A stretch of 64,000 nucleotides of DNA from assembly GCF_947497125.1 (NCBI RefSeq), contig NZ_CANMFI010000005.1:186001-250000 (forward strand), written 5' to 3'. Numbering within the stretch: the stretch's first letter is position 1; each line of letters begins with the position of its first letter. The notes below the pieces were generated by a model, which saw only the letters and a program-made list of their open reading frames with translations, ran no database searches and had not been told where the DNA came from. Made by a program: the position numbers and the translations under genes. Origin of the DNA: an uncultured Polaribacter sp. (lineage in GTDB: Bacteria > Bacteroidota > Bacteroidia > Flavobacteriales > Flavobacteriaceae). This document shows positions 17,603 to 26,661 of the stretch, piece by piece.

Positions 17603-17696
17603 AGTGGGGAAATTAATTTGTCTAAAATAATAAATCCTTTTAAAATATAAAATCAATCTTTTCCAATGTATTACATATTTATATTAAAACAACAAT

Positions 17697-17891
17697 ATGA
17701 AAACAAACAAAGATATTATGGTTTCCTTGAGAATATCACCAGATCAATACCTATCACTATTGGAAAACTTGATAAGAGAGAAGAAAACAAAATCAGAATT
17801 TATTAGAGAAAGTATCTCTGAGAAAATCATTAAAATAAACCCAAAAAATTGTCGTAAATCTTTGACTCATGGATATCGTCCATTTAATTAA
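17697..17891 (+). CDS. Ribbon-helix-helix protein (CopG/MobC-like)
   Basis: 64 aa. IMVSLRISPDQYLSLLENLI plus KTKSEFIRESISEKI is the classic ribbon-helix-helix pattern: a short basic beta strand and two helices. Such proteins act as small repressors, relaxosome accessory factors or antitoxins. It is the only plus-strand gene of element A and is divergent from the zinc-cluster gene (94 bp apart), so it may repress that promoter. No relaxase or toxin partner is adjacent. Confidence 0.7.
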   Translation: MKTNKDIMVSLRISPDQYLSLLENLIREKKTKSEFIRESISEKIIKINPKNCRKSLTHGYRPFN

Positions 17892-17942
17892 AAATAAATT
17901 TAATGGGTTGGTGCAATGCTATTACCGGTGTTTCAGTTAATT

Positions 17943-17954
17943 TTAATCGGCAAA
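17943..17954 (-). repeat. Inverted TGCCGATTAA motif downstream of HExxH gene (element A)
   Basis: TTAATCGGCAAA on the plus strand, that is TTTGCCGATTAA on the minus strand, about 50 bp after the HExxH stop. Element B has TAATCGGCATA at the matching place (57176-57186). The following TTGACC...TGAAATAAAA.GAAGTTTTAATTATTTAT tract is also shared by both elements. Confidence 0.6.
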
Positions 17955-18002
17955 ATATTTGTTGGGATATTGACCTTCCTGTGAAATAAAACGAAGTTTT
18001 AA

Positions 18003-18449
18003 TTATTTATTCAGGTACAGTTTTGTTAGTGTTTCTCCCATAGTATTGCAAAGTATTTCCTGCGGGTGATTCTCATATCCATAGACTTCTAACTGTCTTT
18101 TATACAAGTTGTTTTTAGTTTGAGAGGTGATCAAATAATAGTGAAAATACTCGTGTATACATGTTTTTACAACATCCCGAAGTAATACATTGTTTGATCG
18201 GTATATAATGATCGTGTTGGTATCAAAACTGTATTCTCCCCCTAAATCAGATGTACCTTCAACTAAAGTTATTAATGGTTTTTGTTTTCGAATTGGATAC
18301 AACTCTAGACACCACTCTAATACCTCATGTGCCGATTGAAATTGCCAGTCTTCACCATCAGATTTTATAAATCTAATTATTTTATAAATCAGATTCAATA
18401 AGAATAACCCTCCAACAATAATGAAGTAATACATGAAAAAAGTGTCCAT
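18003..18449 (-). CDS. Membrane-anchored HExxH (metallopeptidase-like) protein, copy A
   Basis: 148 aa. One N-terminal membrane helix (residues about 6-27), then a soluble domain with CIHEYFHYYLITS containing the HExxH zinc motif (His99, Glu100, His103); HPQEILCN (Glu131) is a possible third ligand. The element B homologue (57233-57679) keeps both motifs and the WCLELYPIRKQKPL and TLVEG segments. Its start codon overlaps the recombinase stop by one base (TAATG), showing translational coupling. A site-specific protease acting on the element's own regulator or recombinase is an inference. Confidence 0.75.
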   Translation of the reverse strand: MDTFFMYYFIIVGGLFLLNLIYKIIRFIKSDGEDWQFQSAHEVLEWCLELYPIRKQKPLITLVEGTSDLGGEYSFDTNTIIIYRSNNVLLRDVVKTCIHEYFHYYLITSQTKNNLYKRQLEVYGYENHPQEILCNTMGETLTKLYLNK

Positions 18450-19054
18450 TAAAGGTGTCGTTTGATCTTAGTAATAGTATTAGGATGTAGCCCAACAATT
18501 TTAGCTACTTCAATATTCTTATATCCGTTCTTTAGGAGATCAAGAGCTTGCCGATTTCGTTTCTTACTTAAGAATTTAATAGGATCTTCAACCGATCCGG
18601 GTTTTCTTCCTAAGTATTTATTTGGGTCGAGTTTGGCCAGTTCGATCCCCTGTCTCTGATTTTCTAGAATTTGTATTCTGGTCATCTCTGCGACTACCCC
18701 AAGAATTGATATGACCATTTTTGCTATCGAATTCTCGTTCCCATTCTCGTCCAATGTGATTAGTCCTTGGGAAATGAATTTTACAGGTATCTTTTTCTCT
18801 GTAGTATAGTGAATAAAATTAATAATATCACGAAGGTCCCTTCCGCAACGATCAATCTGCCATACAGATATAGAACTAATTAAGCTTCGATCTATCATCA
18901 ATTTTAACTTTAAACCTTCAGGTCTTTCAAAAATTGGGATTTTCCCTGAACATTTGTCTTCAATTACTTTATCAAATTCATGTTCTTTGACTCGTTGACG
19001 GTCAGTTTTTTGATCTAAACTGGAAACGCGACAATACAGAACGGATTTACTCAT
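18449..19054 (-). CDS. Serine recombinase (resolvase/invertase family)
   Basis: 201 aa from the ATG at 19054 (MSKSVLYCRVSS); an in-frame ATG at 19108 would add 18 residues not typical of the family. The resolvase N-terminus LYCRVSSLDQ supplies the catalytic Ser (residue 11) and Arg9. SVWQIDRCGRDLRDIINFI and the C-terminal IEVAKIVGLHPNTITKIKR (helix-turn-helix) complete the family pattern. Likely resolves or moves element A. It sits where element B has a tyrosine recombinase. Confidence 0.9.
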   Translation of the reverse strand: MSKSVLYCRVSSLDQKTDRQRVKEHEFDKVIEDKCSGKIPIFERPEGLKLKLMIDRSLISSISVWQIDRCGRDLRDIINFIHYTTEKKIPVKFISQGLITLDENGNENSIAKMVISILGVVAEMTRIQILENQRQGIELAKLDPNKYLGRKPGSVEDPIKFLSKKRNRQALDLLKNGYKNIEVAKIVGLHPNTITKIKRHL

Positions 19055-19184
19055 AATTTTAGGTTTATATATATTACACCCTAAAACTATAGCAGCATAC
19101 CCTCTCATGCAGCATAAAACCTATACTTTTTCGCTATTCTAAACCTCATAAAAAAAAGTGTACGCTATTATTGTGATTAATGGA
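19055..19184 (+). other. Upstream region of the recombinase gene
   Basis: AT-rich promoter region of the leftward recombinase. No gene or clear promoter box recognised; TATATATATTACACC (19067-19081 region) may hold the promoter. Confidence 0.3.
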
Positions 19185-19334
19185 TTTTGCCGACTAAAAT
19201 TGGTGAAGGATCATACCGTGGGGGACCTCCCTGCAGCACTCCCTGCCGTATCCCCCCTTAAATACCTCTTTTTTTGGTATCTGTAGAGGGGGGCAATGAC
19301 CTGAGCGAATATTTTTCTGGATTTTTTGTAAAAA
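19185..19334 (+). repeat. Terminal block of element A
   Basis: It starts TTTTGCCGACTAAAATT followed by GAAGGATC, continues through a C-rich tract with TATCCCCCCTTAAA and ends CTGAGCGAATATTTTTCTGG. Element B ends with the same order: three TGCCGAYTA-type units, a TATCCCCCGTTAAA tract and CTGAGCGAAATTTTTCTGGA (58591-58863). Different cargo genes start right after each block. Confidence 0.65.
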
Positions 19335-19344
19335 CTCAAGTTTT

Positions 19345-19734
19345 TTAAAAAATAAATTTTCCAGAATTTTCTCTAAAAATCAGTTTTACACCTGAAGTAG
19401 TTTCTCTACCATTGTTTTTTATATTATCCACAAAATCCAAAACATCTTCGATAAACTGTTCATCAAAGTCGTTTTTAATATTTTTATCTGCTACTTTATA
19501 ACATAACTCTACAAACTCAATAAACCATTCAGTTATATCAATATATGTAGTGTGTTCTAGTTGTCCAAAATATAAATTTTGAACATCTTTTTCATTTAAA
19601 TTCTTACCAATTAATAAAGCATCATCATAGCTATTTGAAAATTCTGGATTTAACCGTCCTAATGTTTTTATCCATTTATCACCATCTGAAACATATTTTC
19701 TCAACTGATCTTTTGTTAAAGGTTCACCCCCCAT
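19345..19734 (-). CDS. Hypothetical acidic protein
   Basis: 129 aa, acidic and helical, starting MGGEPLTKDQLRKYVSDGDK and ending RENSGKFIF. No family recognised. It lies immediately outside the terminal block of element A, in the position where element B carries the zinc-finger secreted-protein gene, and butts against a polymerase-like fragment at its 5' end. Its own start may therefore have been truncated. Confidence 0.5.
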   Translation of the reverse strand: MGGEPLTKDQLRKYVSDGDKWIKTLGRLNPEFSNSYDDALLIGKNLNEKDVQNLYFGQLEHTTYIDITEWFIEFVELCYKVADKNIKNDFDEQFIEDVLDFVDNIKNNGRETTSGVKLIFRENSGKFIF

Positions 19735-19739
19735 TAATT

Positions 19740-20072
19740 TCTTCTTTTAATAATATAAATGATAATTATTATGAGGTTGATGGTAGGATTGATGATAGAT
19801 TGAATATATCACATATCAAAGTACACGATACTGATTCTTACATTATGTTAGGAGATATTGATAAAATCCTTATGAATAATGAGTTTAGCCAGTATATAAA
19901 TCTTGTGGTGAGTGGTACTCTTTATGAGTTTTTAGAGCACCGTTTTGGTGTGGAATTAGGTGAAACCTTTGTTAACCGTAAAGAGGTTAAAACAGCAGTA
20001 TTTCAAGTGCTATTTACAGATAATAGGTTTTTGGGGCAAGAGGATGCAAAAAACAAATTATGGTTTTTGTAA
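19740..20072 (+). pseudogene. Fragment of a second polymerase-like gene
   Basis: About 110 codons on the plus strand. GTLYEFLEHRFGVELGE and VNRKEVKTAVFQVLFTDNR align with DFYSHLFEMEHGVPP and ERKSIKKDIMYVLFQNNR of the 477-aa protein: the motif B region with the same R-x3-K and LFxxNR. Motifs A and C are missing, and the frame ends at the start of the metal-resistance block. The in-frame extension upstream to 19635 overlaps the 129-aa gene and is probably not coding. Confidence 0.6.
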
Positions 20073-20118
20073 AAAATAACTCATTATCTTTTGCACAACC
20101 ATTGCATTCAATAATTTG

Positions 20119-20126
20119 TATATTTG
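20119..20126 (+). promoter_or_regulatory. Putative -7 box for the metal-resistance block
   Basis: TATATTTG matches TAnnTTTG and lies 10 nt upstream of the ATG at 20137. This implies a very short leader and supports that start over the ATG at 20116. Confidence 0.5.
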
Positions 20127-20136
20127 TCTAAATTAT

Positions 20137-20532
20137 ATGAAAATATTCGTTTCCATATCAATGTCTATTTTATTCTTTTTTCAAGGGATAAGCATAGATA
20201 TGGACTTTTGTGGCGCAATTAAAGAAATTTCAAACGTTATTACCCATTATCAAGACCATAAAGTTAATGGAGACTCTTTCTTTGAATATGTAGCTGAAGA
20301 CTACATTGGCAGCGATGCTAAAAATGAAGAGCATCATCATAACCCAGATAAGGAGAATACACCAGTCCATTCACATAATCAGTGTTGTCACCCTTTGGTA
20401 TTAATTATTGCGAACAATAATTTGGCTTTAACCAATCGACTAAAATTTGAAGAGAAAAAACAGTATAATTTACATCAAGTAAACTTCACTTCTAGATATT
20501 TGGAATCACTTTTCCAACCCCCAAAAGTATAA
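20137..20532 (+). CDS. Small secreted His-rich protein of the RND efflux locus
   Basis: 131 aa from MKIFVSISMSILFFFQ. Signal-peptide-like N-terminus, then DMDFCG, a HEEHHHNPD-type metal-binding stretch (written EEHHHNPDKE) and HSHNQCCHPLV. It resembles small exported HYC/CC-type proteins that precede CzcA/CusA genes in Flavobacteria and may buffer or sense metal in the periplasm. It is the first gene of the czc-like operon. Confidence 0.65.
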   Translation: MKIFVSISMSILFFFQGISIDMDFCGAIKEISNVITHYQDHKVNGDSFFEYVAEDYIGSDAKNEEHHHNPDKENTPVHSHNQCCHPLVLIIANNNLALTNRLKFEEKKQYNLHQVNFTSRYLESLFQPPKV

Positions 20533-20651
20533 TTCAGTTTTTTTTAAGGATAGCTATATCCTAACGTGATGCTTCTCAAAGTAAGCATTGCTCTATAAAA
20601 GCGTTGCACCTATTCGCACCGCAAGTTTTCAACTGAATTAATACATTTTCT

Positions 20652-23600
20652 ATGATTAATAAAATCATTGATTTTTCAATCAATAACAAATTCATTATTG
20701 GTTTGCTAACGCTTACCATTGTTGGAGCAGGTATTTGGAGTATGACCCAAGTACCAATAGATGCTGTTCCAGATATTACCAATAACCAAGTTCAAGTCAT
20801 TACGCAAGCCCCCAATTTAGGTACAGAGGATATTGAACAATTTGTAACCTACCCTGTGGAAGTTGCAATGAGCAACCTGCCTGATGTAAAGGAAATCCGT
20901 TCCATTTCTCGTTTTGGTTTATCTGTGGTTACTATAGTTTTTGACGATGATATGGGAACGTATCTACCACGTCAATTAGTAGCAGAAAAACTAAACGAAG
21001 TCAAAGATCAAATTCCGAGTGGTTTTGGCGAGCCAACTATGGGTCCTATTTCTTCAGGTTTAGGAGAAATTTATCAATACACACTTAAAGTAAAACCAGA
21101 GTATAAAGACAAATATTCGGTTATTGATTTGCGCACAATGCAAGATTGGATTGTACAGCGTCAAATGGCTATGGTAGAAGGTGTAGTTGAGGTAAACGCC
21201 ATAGGTGGAAAAATTAAGCAATACGAAGTAGCTGTAGACCCAAACGAATTAAAAGCTATTGGTTTAACAATTACCGATGTTTTTGAAGCTCTTGAAGCTA
21301 ACAATCAAAATACAGGTGGAGCATATATTGAAAAGAACCATCAAGCCAATTTTATTCGTGGAGAAGGTTTGGTGCGTAGTTTAGAGGATATTAAAAAGAT
21401 TACGGTTAAAAACACTAACAATATTCCAATTACCGTTGGCGACATTGCTACGGTACAATTTGGTGCCGCTATTCGTTATGGAGCTTTAACCCAAGATGGA
21501 GAAGGCGAAGTAGTTGGTGGTTTGGTTATGATGCTTAAAGGCGCTAATTCAAACGATGTCATTGAGAATGTAAAAGTGCGAATGGCTCAAATTGAAGAGT
21601 CATTACCAGAAGGTGTCATTATCGAACCTTTATTAGACCGAAGTAAATTAATAGCAGAAACGACCTCAACGGTTGCTACCAATCTAATTGAAGGGGCATT
21701 AATAGTGATATTTGTTCTTATTTTCTTATTAGGTAACTGGCGTGGTGGTTTAATAGTAGCTTCAACAATTCCATTATCTCTATTATTCGCATTTATACTA
21801 ATGAATGTTTTTGATGTTTGGGCTAACCTAATGAGTTTAGGAGCAATAGATTTCGGAATTATTGTCGATGGTGCTGTGATTATTGTAGAAAGTACCGTTT
21901 TTCTAATTGCTTCGCAAGTCCTAAAGAAAAGGAAATTGACATCTAAAGAACGTGATGGTGTTGCGGCAGATGCCTCAAAAAAAATGATGAATGCTGCCTT
22001 CTTCGGTCAGCTGATTATTTTAATTGTATTTCTGCCAATACTGGCATTAGAAGGTATTGAAGGAAAAATGTTCAAACCAATGGCATTGACCTTTATTTTC
22101 GCAATGATTGGTGCAATGGTACTTTGTTTAACCTACGTTCCAATGATGTCTGCACTTATTTTAAGAGCGCCAAAGTCAGACAAAAAATCTTATGGCGATA
22201 AATTCGTGCATTGGGTAGAACGTAAATACCAACCACTATTAGAAAAAGCTTTAAAGAAAGGAAAATTAATAATTGGCGTTTCTGTTGTCTTATTTGGTAT
22301 TGCAGTTTTTATGTTTACAAGAATGGGTGGCGAATTTATTCCACAACTCGATGAAGGTGACATTGCATTTCACGCCATTTTAAAACCCGGAAGCTCACTT
22401 ACAGAAACGATTGAAACAACCACAAAAATTGAACAAATTGTAAAAGCAAAGTTTCCAGAAGTTGAAAAAATTGTAAGTCGAATTGGTGTTGCCGAAATTC
22501 CAACCGATCCAATGCCAATGGATTTAGCAGATGTATTTGTAATACTGAAACCAAAAGGTGAATGGACAACCGTTGAGACAAAAGATGAACTCATCGAAAA
22601 AATGAAAGAAGCAGTGGAAATAATTCCTGGTGTGAATTATGAGTTTACGCAACCAATTGAAATGCGTTTTAACGAATTGCTTGAAGGTGTTAGAGAAGAT
22701 ATAGCTATTAAACTTTATGGAGAAGATATAAATGTATTGTCTCAAAAAGCAGAAGAAATATCTAAAATTATTGCAGGTACAGAAGGTATTGGCGATATGA
22801 AAGCGGAAGCTACAACTGGTTTACCGCAAATGACAATTACTTATAACAGAAGTAAATTGGCACAATACGGACTTCAAATAAACACGTTAAATCAAATTGT
22901 GCAATCAGCTTTTGCAGGAGGAATAGCAGGAACTATTTTTGAAGGAGAAAAACGATTTGATTTGGTGGTTAGGTTAAGTTCTCATAATCGTAAAGACATA
23001 ACAGATGTGCAAAATTTGTTTATCAACTTACCTTCTGGTGCACAGATTCCACTTCGCGAAGTAGCTGATGTAAGTTACAAAGCAGGTCCAATGCAAATAA
23101 GTAGAGATAACACCAATAGAAGAACTTATGTAGGTATTAATGTAAGAGGTCGTGATGTAAAATCGTTGGTAGGCGAAATTAAAACTAAATTAGATGCACA
23201 ATTAGAACTACCTTCTGGTTATTTTATTCGTTATGGTGGTGCTTTTGAAAATTTAGAACGTGCCAGTAACCGTTTGCAAACGGTTGTACCTATTGCCTTG
23301 TTGCTCATTTTTATACTGATATATTTTGCACTAAAATCGTTACCACAAACCTTAATGATTTACATCGCTATCCCAATGGCAACCATTGGTGGTGTTGTAG
23401 CATTATGGTTACGAGATATGCCTTTTAGTATTTCGGCAGGTGTTGGTTTTATTGTACTGTTTGGTGTTGCTGTTTTAAACGGATTAGTAATGATTAGTGG
23501 ACTTAACGAATTAAAAGAAGAAGGAGTAACCAATCTAAAAGATAGAATAATAGAAGGTACAAAGCGAAGAATTAGACCTATTATGTTAACAGCTTTTACA

Positions 23601-24986
23601 GATGTTTTAGGCTTTTTACCTATGGCAATTTCAGCATCAGCTGGTGCAGAAGTTCAGCGACCTTTAGCAACTGTTGTAATTGGTGGTTTATTAACCTCTA
23701 CATTATTAACATTATTCGTTTTACCTATATTATATCATTGGGTAGAAAACAAATCATTCAATCTTAGAACTGACAAAAAAGTAATAACAGTTACTGCTAT
23801 GGTAGCTTTTATGTTTTTGTTGCCAATAACAGGTAACGCACAACAAATAAAAGATTCGTTACCATTTATTTCAATGCAAGAAGCAGTGAAATTGGCTAAA
23901 GAAAACTATCCAAGTCTAAAACAACGACAGCTTGAAATTGATAAGCAACAACAATTAAAAGGAACTGCTTTCGATTTTGGTACTACTCAAATTTTTACTG
24001 GTGGCGAAGAAATTAACAATGGCACAGGTATTTATACAACTATAGGTGTTGGTCAATCAAATATAGACGTGTTTGGTATTTCCCCAAAGAGAAAATTACA
24101 GGAGCAACGTATTCAGTTAGCCCAAAAAGCCTTTCAGCTTTCAGAATTAGATTTAGAATTGGAAGTTAAAAAGGCGTGGGCAAATGCCTTACAAAGTAAA
24201 AGGAAGTATAATTTATACAAAGAGTTAGATTCTATTTATGCCAATTTTGAAAAAGCAGTTGCATTAAATTATGAAGTAGAAGCTATTTCGCGGTTAGAAT
24301 ATTCGGCTGCCAAAAATCAAGCCTTACAAATTCAGAATAAATTTATGCAATCAAAAAGTGAATATGCTATTGCATTACAACAATTAAATCTATGGTTAGT
24401 TTCTGATGAATATTATACAGTTTCAGATGAAATTGATATAGAGAGCGAAATAAATGTAGAATCCTTTAGTTTAGAAGCACATCCGTTGTATACTATTTCT
24501 CAACTTCAAGTCACAGAAGCAGAAGCAAACTATAGAGCTGCTAAAGCTGAAAATTTACCAAAATTCAACCTTCAAGGTGGTTTACAAAAAGTAAATGGCA
24601 ATTCAGGATTTTACACCTATCAAGCAGGAATTTCAATTCCGTTTTTATCAGGTTCTAGCAAAGCACAAGTTAGAAGTGCCAGAATTGATAAAGAAATAGC
24701 GGAAACCAATGTAGCGTTCAAAAAACAGGAAGTACAATCAAGGTTTGTTCAGGCTAAAGAAAATTATATGAAATGGAAAACATCTTGGGAGTTTTACAAA
24801 GACCAAGTTTTACCATTAACAAAAGAGCAAAAAACAGGTGCATTACTGGCATACAGAGAAGGCGAAATAGATTATACTGCATTTACGCAGTTGATAAAAG
24901 AAGCCATTCAATCGGAACTGGAAGCACAATCAGCATTAGTAAACTATTTAGAAAGCACATTTCAACTACAATATTTTAATCAATAA
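20652..24986 (+). CDS. CzcA-like RND metal efflux pump fused to a TolC-like outer-membrane channel
   Basis: 1444 aa. Residues 1-1040 are an HME-type RND pump with 12 TM helices. The TM4 signature DFGIIVDGAVIIVES carries the paired Asp and Glu of CzcA-type (Zn/Co/Cd) pumps. Residues about 1050-1444, after a second signal-like segment (MVAFMFLLPITGNAQQ), form an OEP/TolC domain with the two typical repeat halves (LPFISMQEAVKLAKENYPSL, and again near HPLYTISQLQVTEAEANYRA). Pump and outer-membrane channel are therefore one polypeptide; the channel half probably enters the periplasm through the internal hydrophobic segment. The adaptor gene follows 4 bp later. Confidence 0.9.
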   Translation: MINKIIDFSINNKFIIGLLTLTIVGAGIWSMTQVPIDAVPDITNNQVQVITQAPNLGTEDIEQFVTYPVEVAMSNLPDVKEIRSISRFGLSVVTIVFDDDMGTYLPRQLVAEKLNEVKDQIPSGFGEPTMGPISSGLGEIYQYTLKVKPEYKDKYSVIDLRTMQDWIVQRQMAMVEGVVEVNAIGGKIKQYEVAVDPNELKAIGLTITDVFEALEANNQNTGGAYIEKNHQANFIRGEGLVRSLEDIKKITVKNTNNIPITVGDIATVQFGAAIRYGALTQDGEGEVVGGLVMMLKGANSNDVIENVKVRMAQIEESLPEGVIIEPLLDRSKLIAETTSTVATNLIEGALIVIFVLIFLLGNWRGGLIVASTIPLSLLFAFILMNVFDVWANLMSLGAIDFGIIVDGAVIIVESTVFLIASQVLKKRKLTSKERDGVAADASKKMMNAAFFGQLIILIVFLPILALEGIEGKMFKPMALTFIFAMIGAMVLCLTYVPMMSALILRAPKSDKKSYGDKFVHWVERKYQPLLEKALKKGKLIIGVSVVLFGIAVFMFTRMGGEFIPQLDEGDIAFHAILKPGSSLTETIETTTKIEQIVKAKFPEVEKIVSRIGVAEIPTDPMPMDLADVFVILKPKGEWTTVETKDELIEKMKEAVEIIPGVNYEFTQPIEMRFNELLEGVREDIAIKLYGEDINVLSQKAEEISKIIAGTEGIGDMKAEATTGLPQMTITYNRSKLAQYGLQINTLNQIVQSAFAGGIAGTIFEGEKRFDLVVRLSSHNRKDITDVQNLFINLPSGAQIPLREVADVSYKAGPMQISRDNTNRRTYVGINVRGRDVKSLVGEIKTKLDAQLELPSGYFIRYGGAFENLERASNRLQTVVPIALLLIFILIYFALKSLPQTLMIYIAIPMATIGGVVALWLRDMPFSISAGVGFIVLFGVAVLNGLVMISGLNELKEEGVTNLKDRIIEGTKRRIRPIMLTAFTDVLGFLPMAISASAGAEVQRPLATVVIGGLLTSTLLTLFVLPILYHWVENKSFNLRTDKKVITVTAMVAFMFLLPITGNAQQIKDSLPFISMQEAVKLAKENYPSLKQRQLEIDKQQQLKGTAFDFGTTQIFTGGEEINNGTGIYTTIGVGQSNIDVFGISPKRKLQEQRIQLAQKAFQLSELDLELEVKKAWANALQSKRKYNLYKELDSIYANFEKAVALNYEVEAISRLEYSAAKNQALQIQNKFMQSKSEYAIALQQLNLWLVSDEYYTVSDEIDIESEINVESFSLEAHPLYTISQLQVTEAEANYRAAKAENLPKFNLQGGLQKVNGNSGFYTYQAGISIPFLSGSSKAQVRSARIDKEIAETNVAFKKQEVQSRFVQAKENYMKWKTSWEFYKDQVLPLTKEQKTGALLAYREGEIDYTAFTQLIKEAIQSELEAQSALVNYLESTFQLQYFNQ

Positions 24987-24990
24987 GATA

Positions 24991-26184
24991 ATGAAAAATA
25001 AAGTATATAAAATTCTTACCGTAATGGTGTTAACCATTTTTGTTTCAGCTTGCGGAAATAAAGAAAATGATAATCATTCTCAAAGTGAAGAACAAAAAAC
25101 AGAAGTTAACGAAGAGCATAATGAAAGCGAAGAAGTAATCCTTTCACAACAGCAATTCGATGATTTAAAAATGAAAATAGACACCTTGGCATTACGTAAT
25201 ATGAGCGGTTACGTGGAAGCAAACGGAACGTTAGAAGTACCACCGCAAAATGAAGCTGGCATCACTACAGTTATTGGTGCTAATGTTGTTTCAATTGAAG
25301 TGATTGAGGGTGATAAAGTCAATAAAGGTCAAGTAGTGGCTTATCTATCGCACCCAAATATTATAAAATTACAAACGGATTATTTAAACGCTTATAGCAA
25401 TAGTAATTTTCTAAAAAAGAATTATGAACGTCAACAAAAGCTGTATGAAGCAGGCGTTGGCTCTGGTGCCAATTTTCAAAAGGCAGAAGCAGAATATGAT
25501 GCTTCAAAAGCAATAGTAAATGGTCTGCAAGCACAATTAAGAATATTGAACGTCAATACAACTTCTGTTCGTAATGGCACAATTTCACAACGCATAGCAT
25601 TGCGAAGTCCAATAGAGGGTTTTGTACAAAAAGTTGAAGTAAAAATAGGTCAGTATGTAGAGCCACAAACCGAATTATTTGAAATTGTAAATACGCATCA
25701 CGTTCACGCAGATTTTATGGTCTTTGAAAAAGATGTCCATAAAGTACAGAAGGGTCAGAGAGTAAACTTTACGGTACAATCTATACCAGATACAGAACTT
25801 ACCGCAGAAATCTATTCTGTTAGTAAAACCTTTGAGGACAACCCAAAGGCAGTCCACGTTCACGCAGAAATAGAAAACAAAAAAGGTAATTTAATTCCTG
25901 GGATGTATATTCAAGGTAAAATTCAAGTAGACAAAAATAAAACTATTGCTTTACCGGAAAGTGCCATTTTTAAAGAAGGAGATAAACATTATATATTTTC
26001 AGGAGAAAAAGAAAATGATGATTGGAGCTTTAAACCTGTTGAAGTGATTGTTAGAGAAAAAGATGGCAAATGGGTAGCAATTAAATTTACTGAAGAAATA
26101 GAAGAAAACACAAAATTCGCTTATAACAATGCCTATTATCTTATGGCAGAAATGAAAAAAGGAGAAGCGGAAGACCACGATTAA
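24991..26184 (+). CDS. RND efflux periplasmic adaptor (CzcB/CusB-like lipoprotein)
   Basis: 397 aa. Lipobox VSACGNKE, a His/Glu-rich linker, a barrel-sandwich half (VIEGDKVNKGQVVAYLSHPNI), a coiled-coil hairpin (residues about 130-190) and the second half (IEGFVQKVEVKIGQYVEP), then beta-barrel and membrane-proximal domains. It bridges the inner-membrane pump to the outer-membrane channel. It is adjacent to the pump-channel fusion and upstream of fur, suggesting one operon. Confidence 0.9.
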   Translation: MKNKVYKILTVMVLTIFVSACGNKENDNHSQSEEQKTEVNEEHNESEEVILSQQQFDDLKMKIDTLALRNMSGYVEANGTLEVPPQNEAGITTVIGANVVSIEVIEGDKVNKGQVVAYLSHPNIIKLQTDYLNAYSNSNFLKKNYERQQKLYEAGVGSGANFQKAEAEYDASKAIVNGLQAQLRILNVNTTSVRNGTISQRIALRSPIEGFVQKVEVKIGQYVEPQTELFEIVNTHHVHADFMVFEKDVHKVQKGQRVNFTVQSIPDTELTAEIYSVSKTFEDNPKAVHVHAEIENKKGNLIPGMYIQGKIQVDKNKTIALPESAIFKEGDKHYIFSGEKENDDWSFKPVEVIVREKDGKWVAIKFTEEIEENTKFAYNNAYYLMAEMKKGEAEDHD

Positions 26185-26186
26185 TT

Positions 26187-26600
26187 ATGGAAACAATTGA
26201 ACAACTTTTAACATCAAAAAATATTCGTGTCACAGCAATGCGTTTATTGATTTATAAGTTCCTTGCAGAAAAACAAGTAGCAGCAACATTAAGTGATATA
26301 GAAAACGCTTTTGAAAAAGCGGATAGAACAACACTTTATAGAACAGTTAAAACATTTGTTGAGAAGGATATTGTACACCAAATAGATGATGGCACGGGTA
26401 CAGTAAAATATGCATTATGTGAGCAAGATTGCAGCTGTGAAATTGAAACCGATTTACACTTGCATTTTCATTGCAATAATTGTAATGAAACAGTTTGTTT
26501 AACTGACCATAAAATTCCACAAATAAAAGTGCCAGATGGTTTTGTGTCAGAGAATGTAAACTTGGTTGTAAAAGGTATATGTGATAAGTGCAGTGGATAA
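26187..26600 (+). CDS. Fur-family metalloregulator
   Basis: 137 aa. N-terminal winged helix (NIRVTAMRLLIYKFLAEK and DRTTLYRTVKTFVEK), then the dimerisation domain with HLHFHCNNCNETVCL and a final GICDKCSG, giving two CxxC pairs for structural zinc. It starts 2 bp after the adaptor stop, so it probably autoregulates the surrounding efflux genes in response to Zn or a related metal. Whether it is Zur- or Fur-like in specificity cannot be judged. Confidence 0.9.
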   Translation: METIEQLLTSKNIRVTAMRLLIYKFLAEKQVAATLSDIENAFEKADRTTLYRTVKTFVEKDIVHQIDDGTGTVKYALCEQDCSCEIETDLHLHFHCNNCNETVCLTDHKIPQIKVPDGFVSENVNLVVKGICDKCSG

Positions 26601-26661
26601 TAAATACTCTTCCATTGCACGCTTTTTAATTGCATTTTTGTAATCAAAGAATTAAGTATAT

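Larger units (their letters stand above)
12871..19335 (-). mobile_element. Mobile element A (polymerase-like, ParB-MTase, HExxH protein, serine recombinase)
   Basis: The left edge is where the polymerase-like gene breaks into the sucrose phosphorylase remnant. The right edge is a terminal block (19185-19334) related to the one at 58591-58863. The order and sequence of the HExxH gene, its 3' flank and the terminal block are shared with element B at 54.6-58.9 kb. The left end appears truncated, because the excisionase-like gene that follows the polymerase gene in B is absent. Confidence 0.65.

Noticed and set aside
17602..17656. Upstream start of the zinc-cluster protein
   Set aside because: The extra N-terminus (MILYFKRIYYF) is unlike a domain start, and the ATG at 17602 begins directly with a beta strand of the alpha/beta domain.
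19635..19739. Upstream part of the plus-strand frame before the polymerase fragment
   Set aside because: It is antisense to the 129-aa gene and shows no similarity to the polymerase family; only the part after about 19740 is supported.
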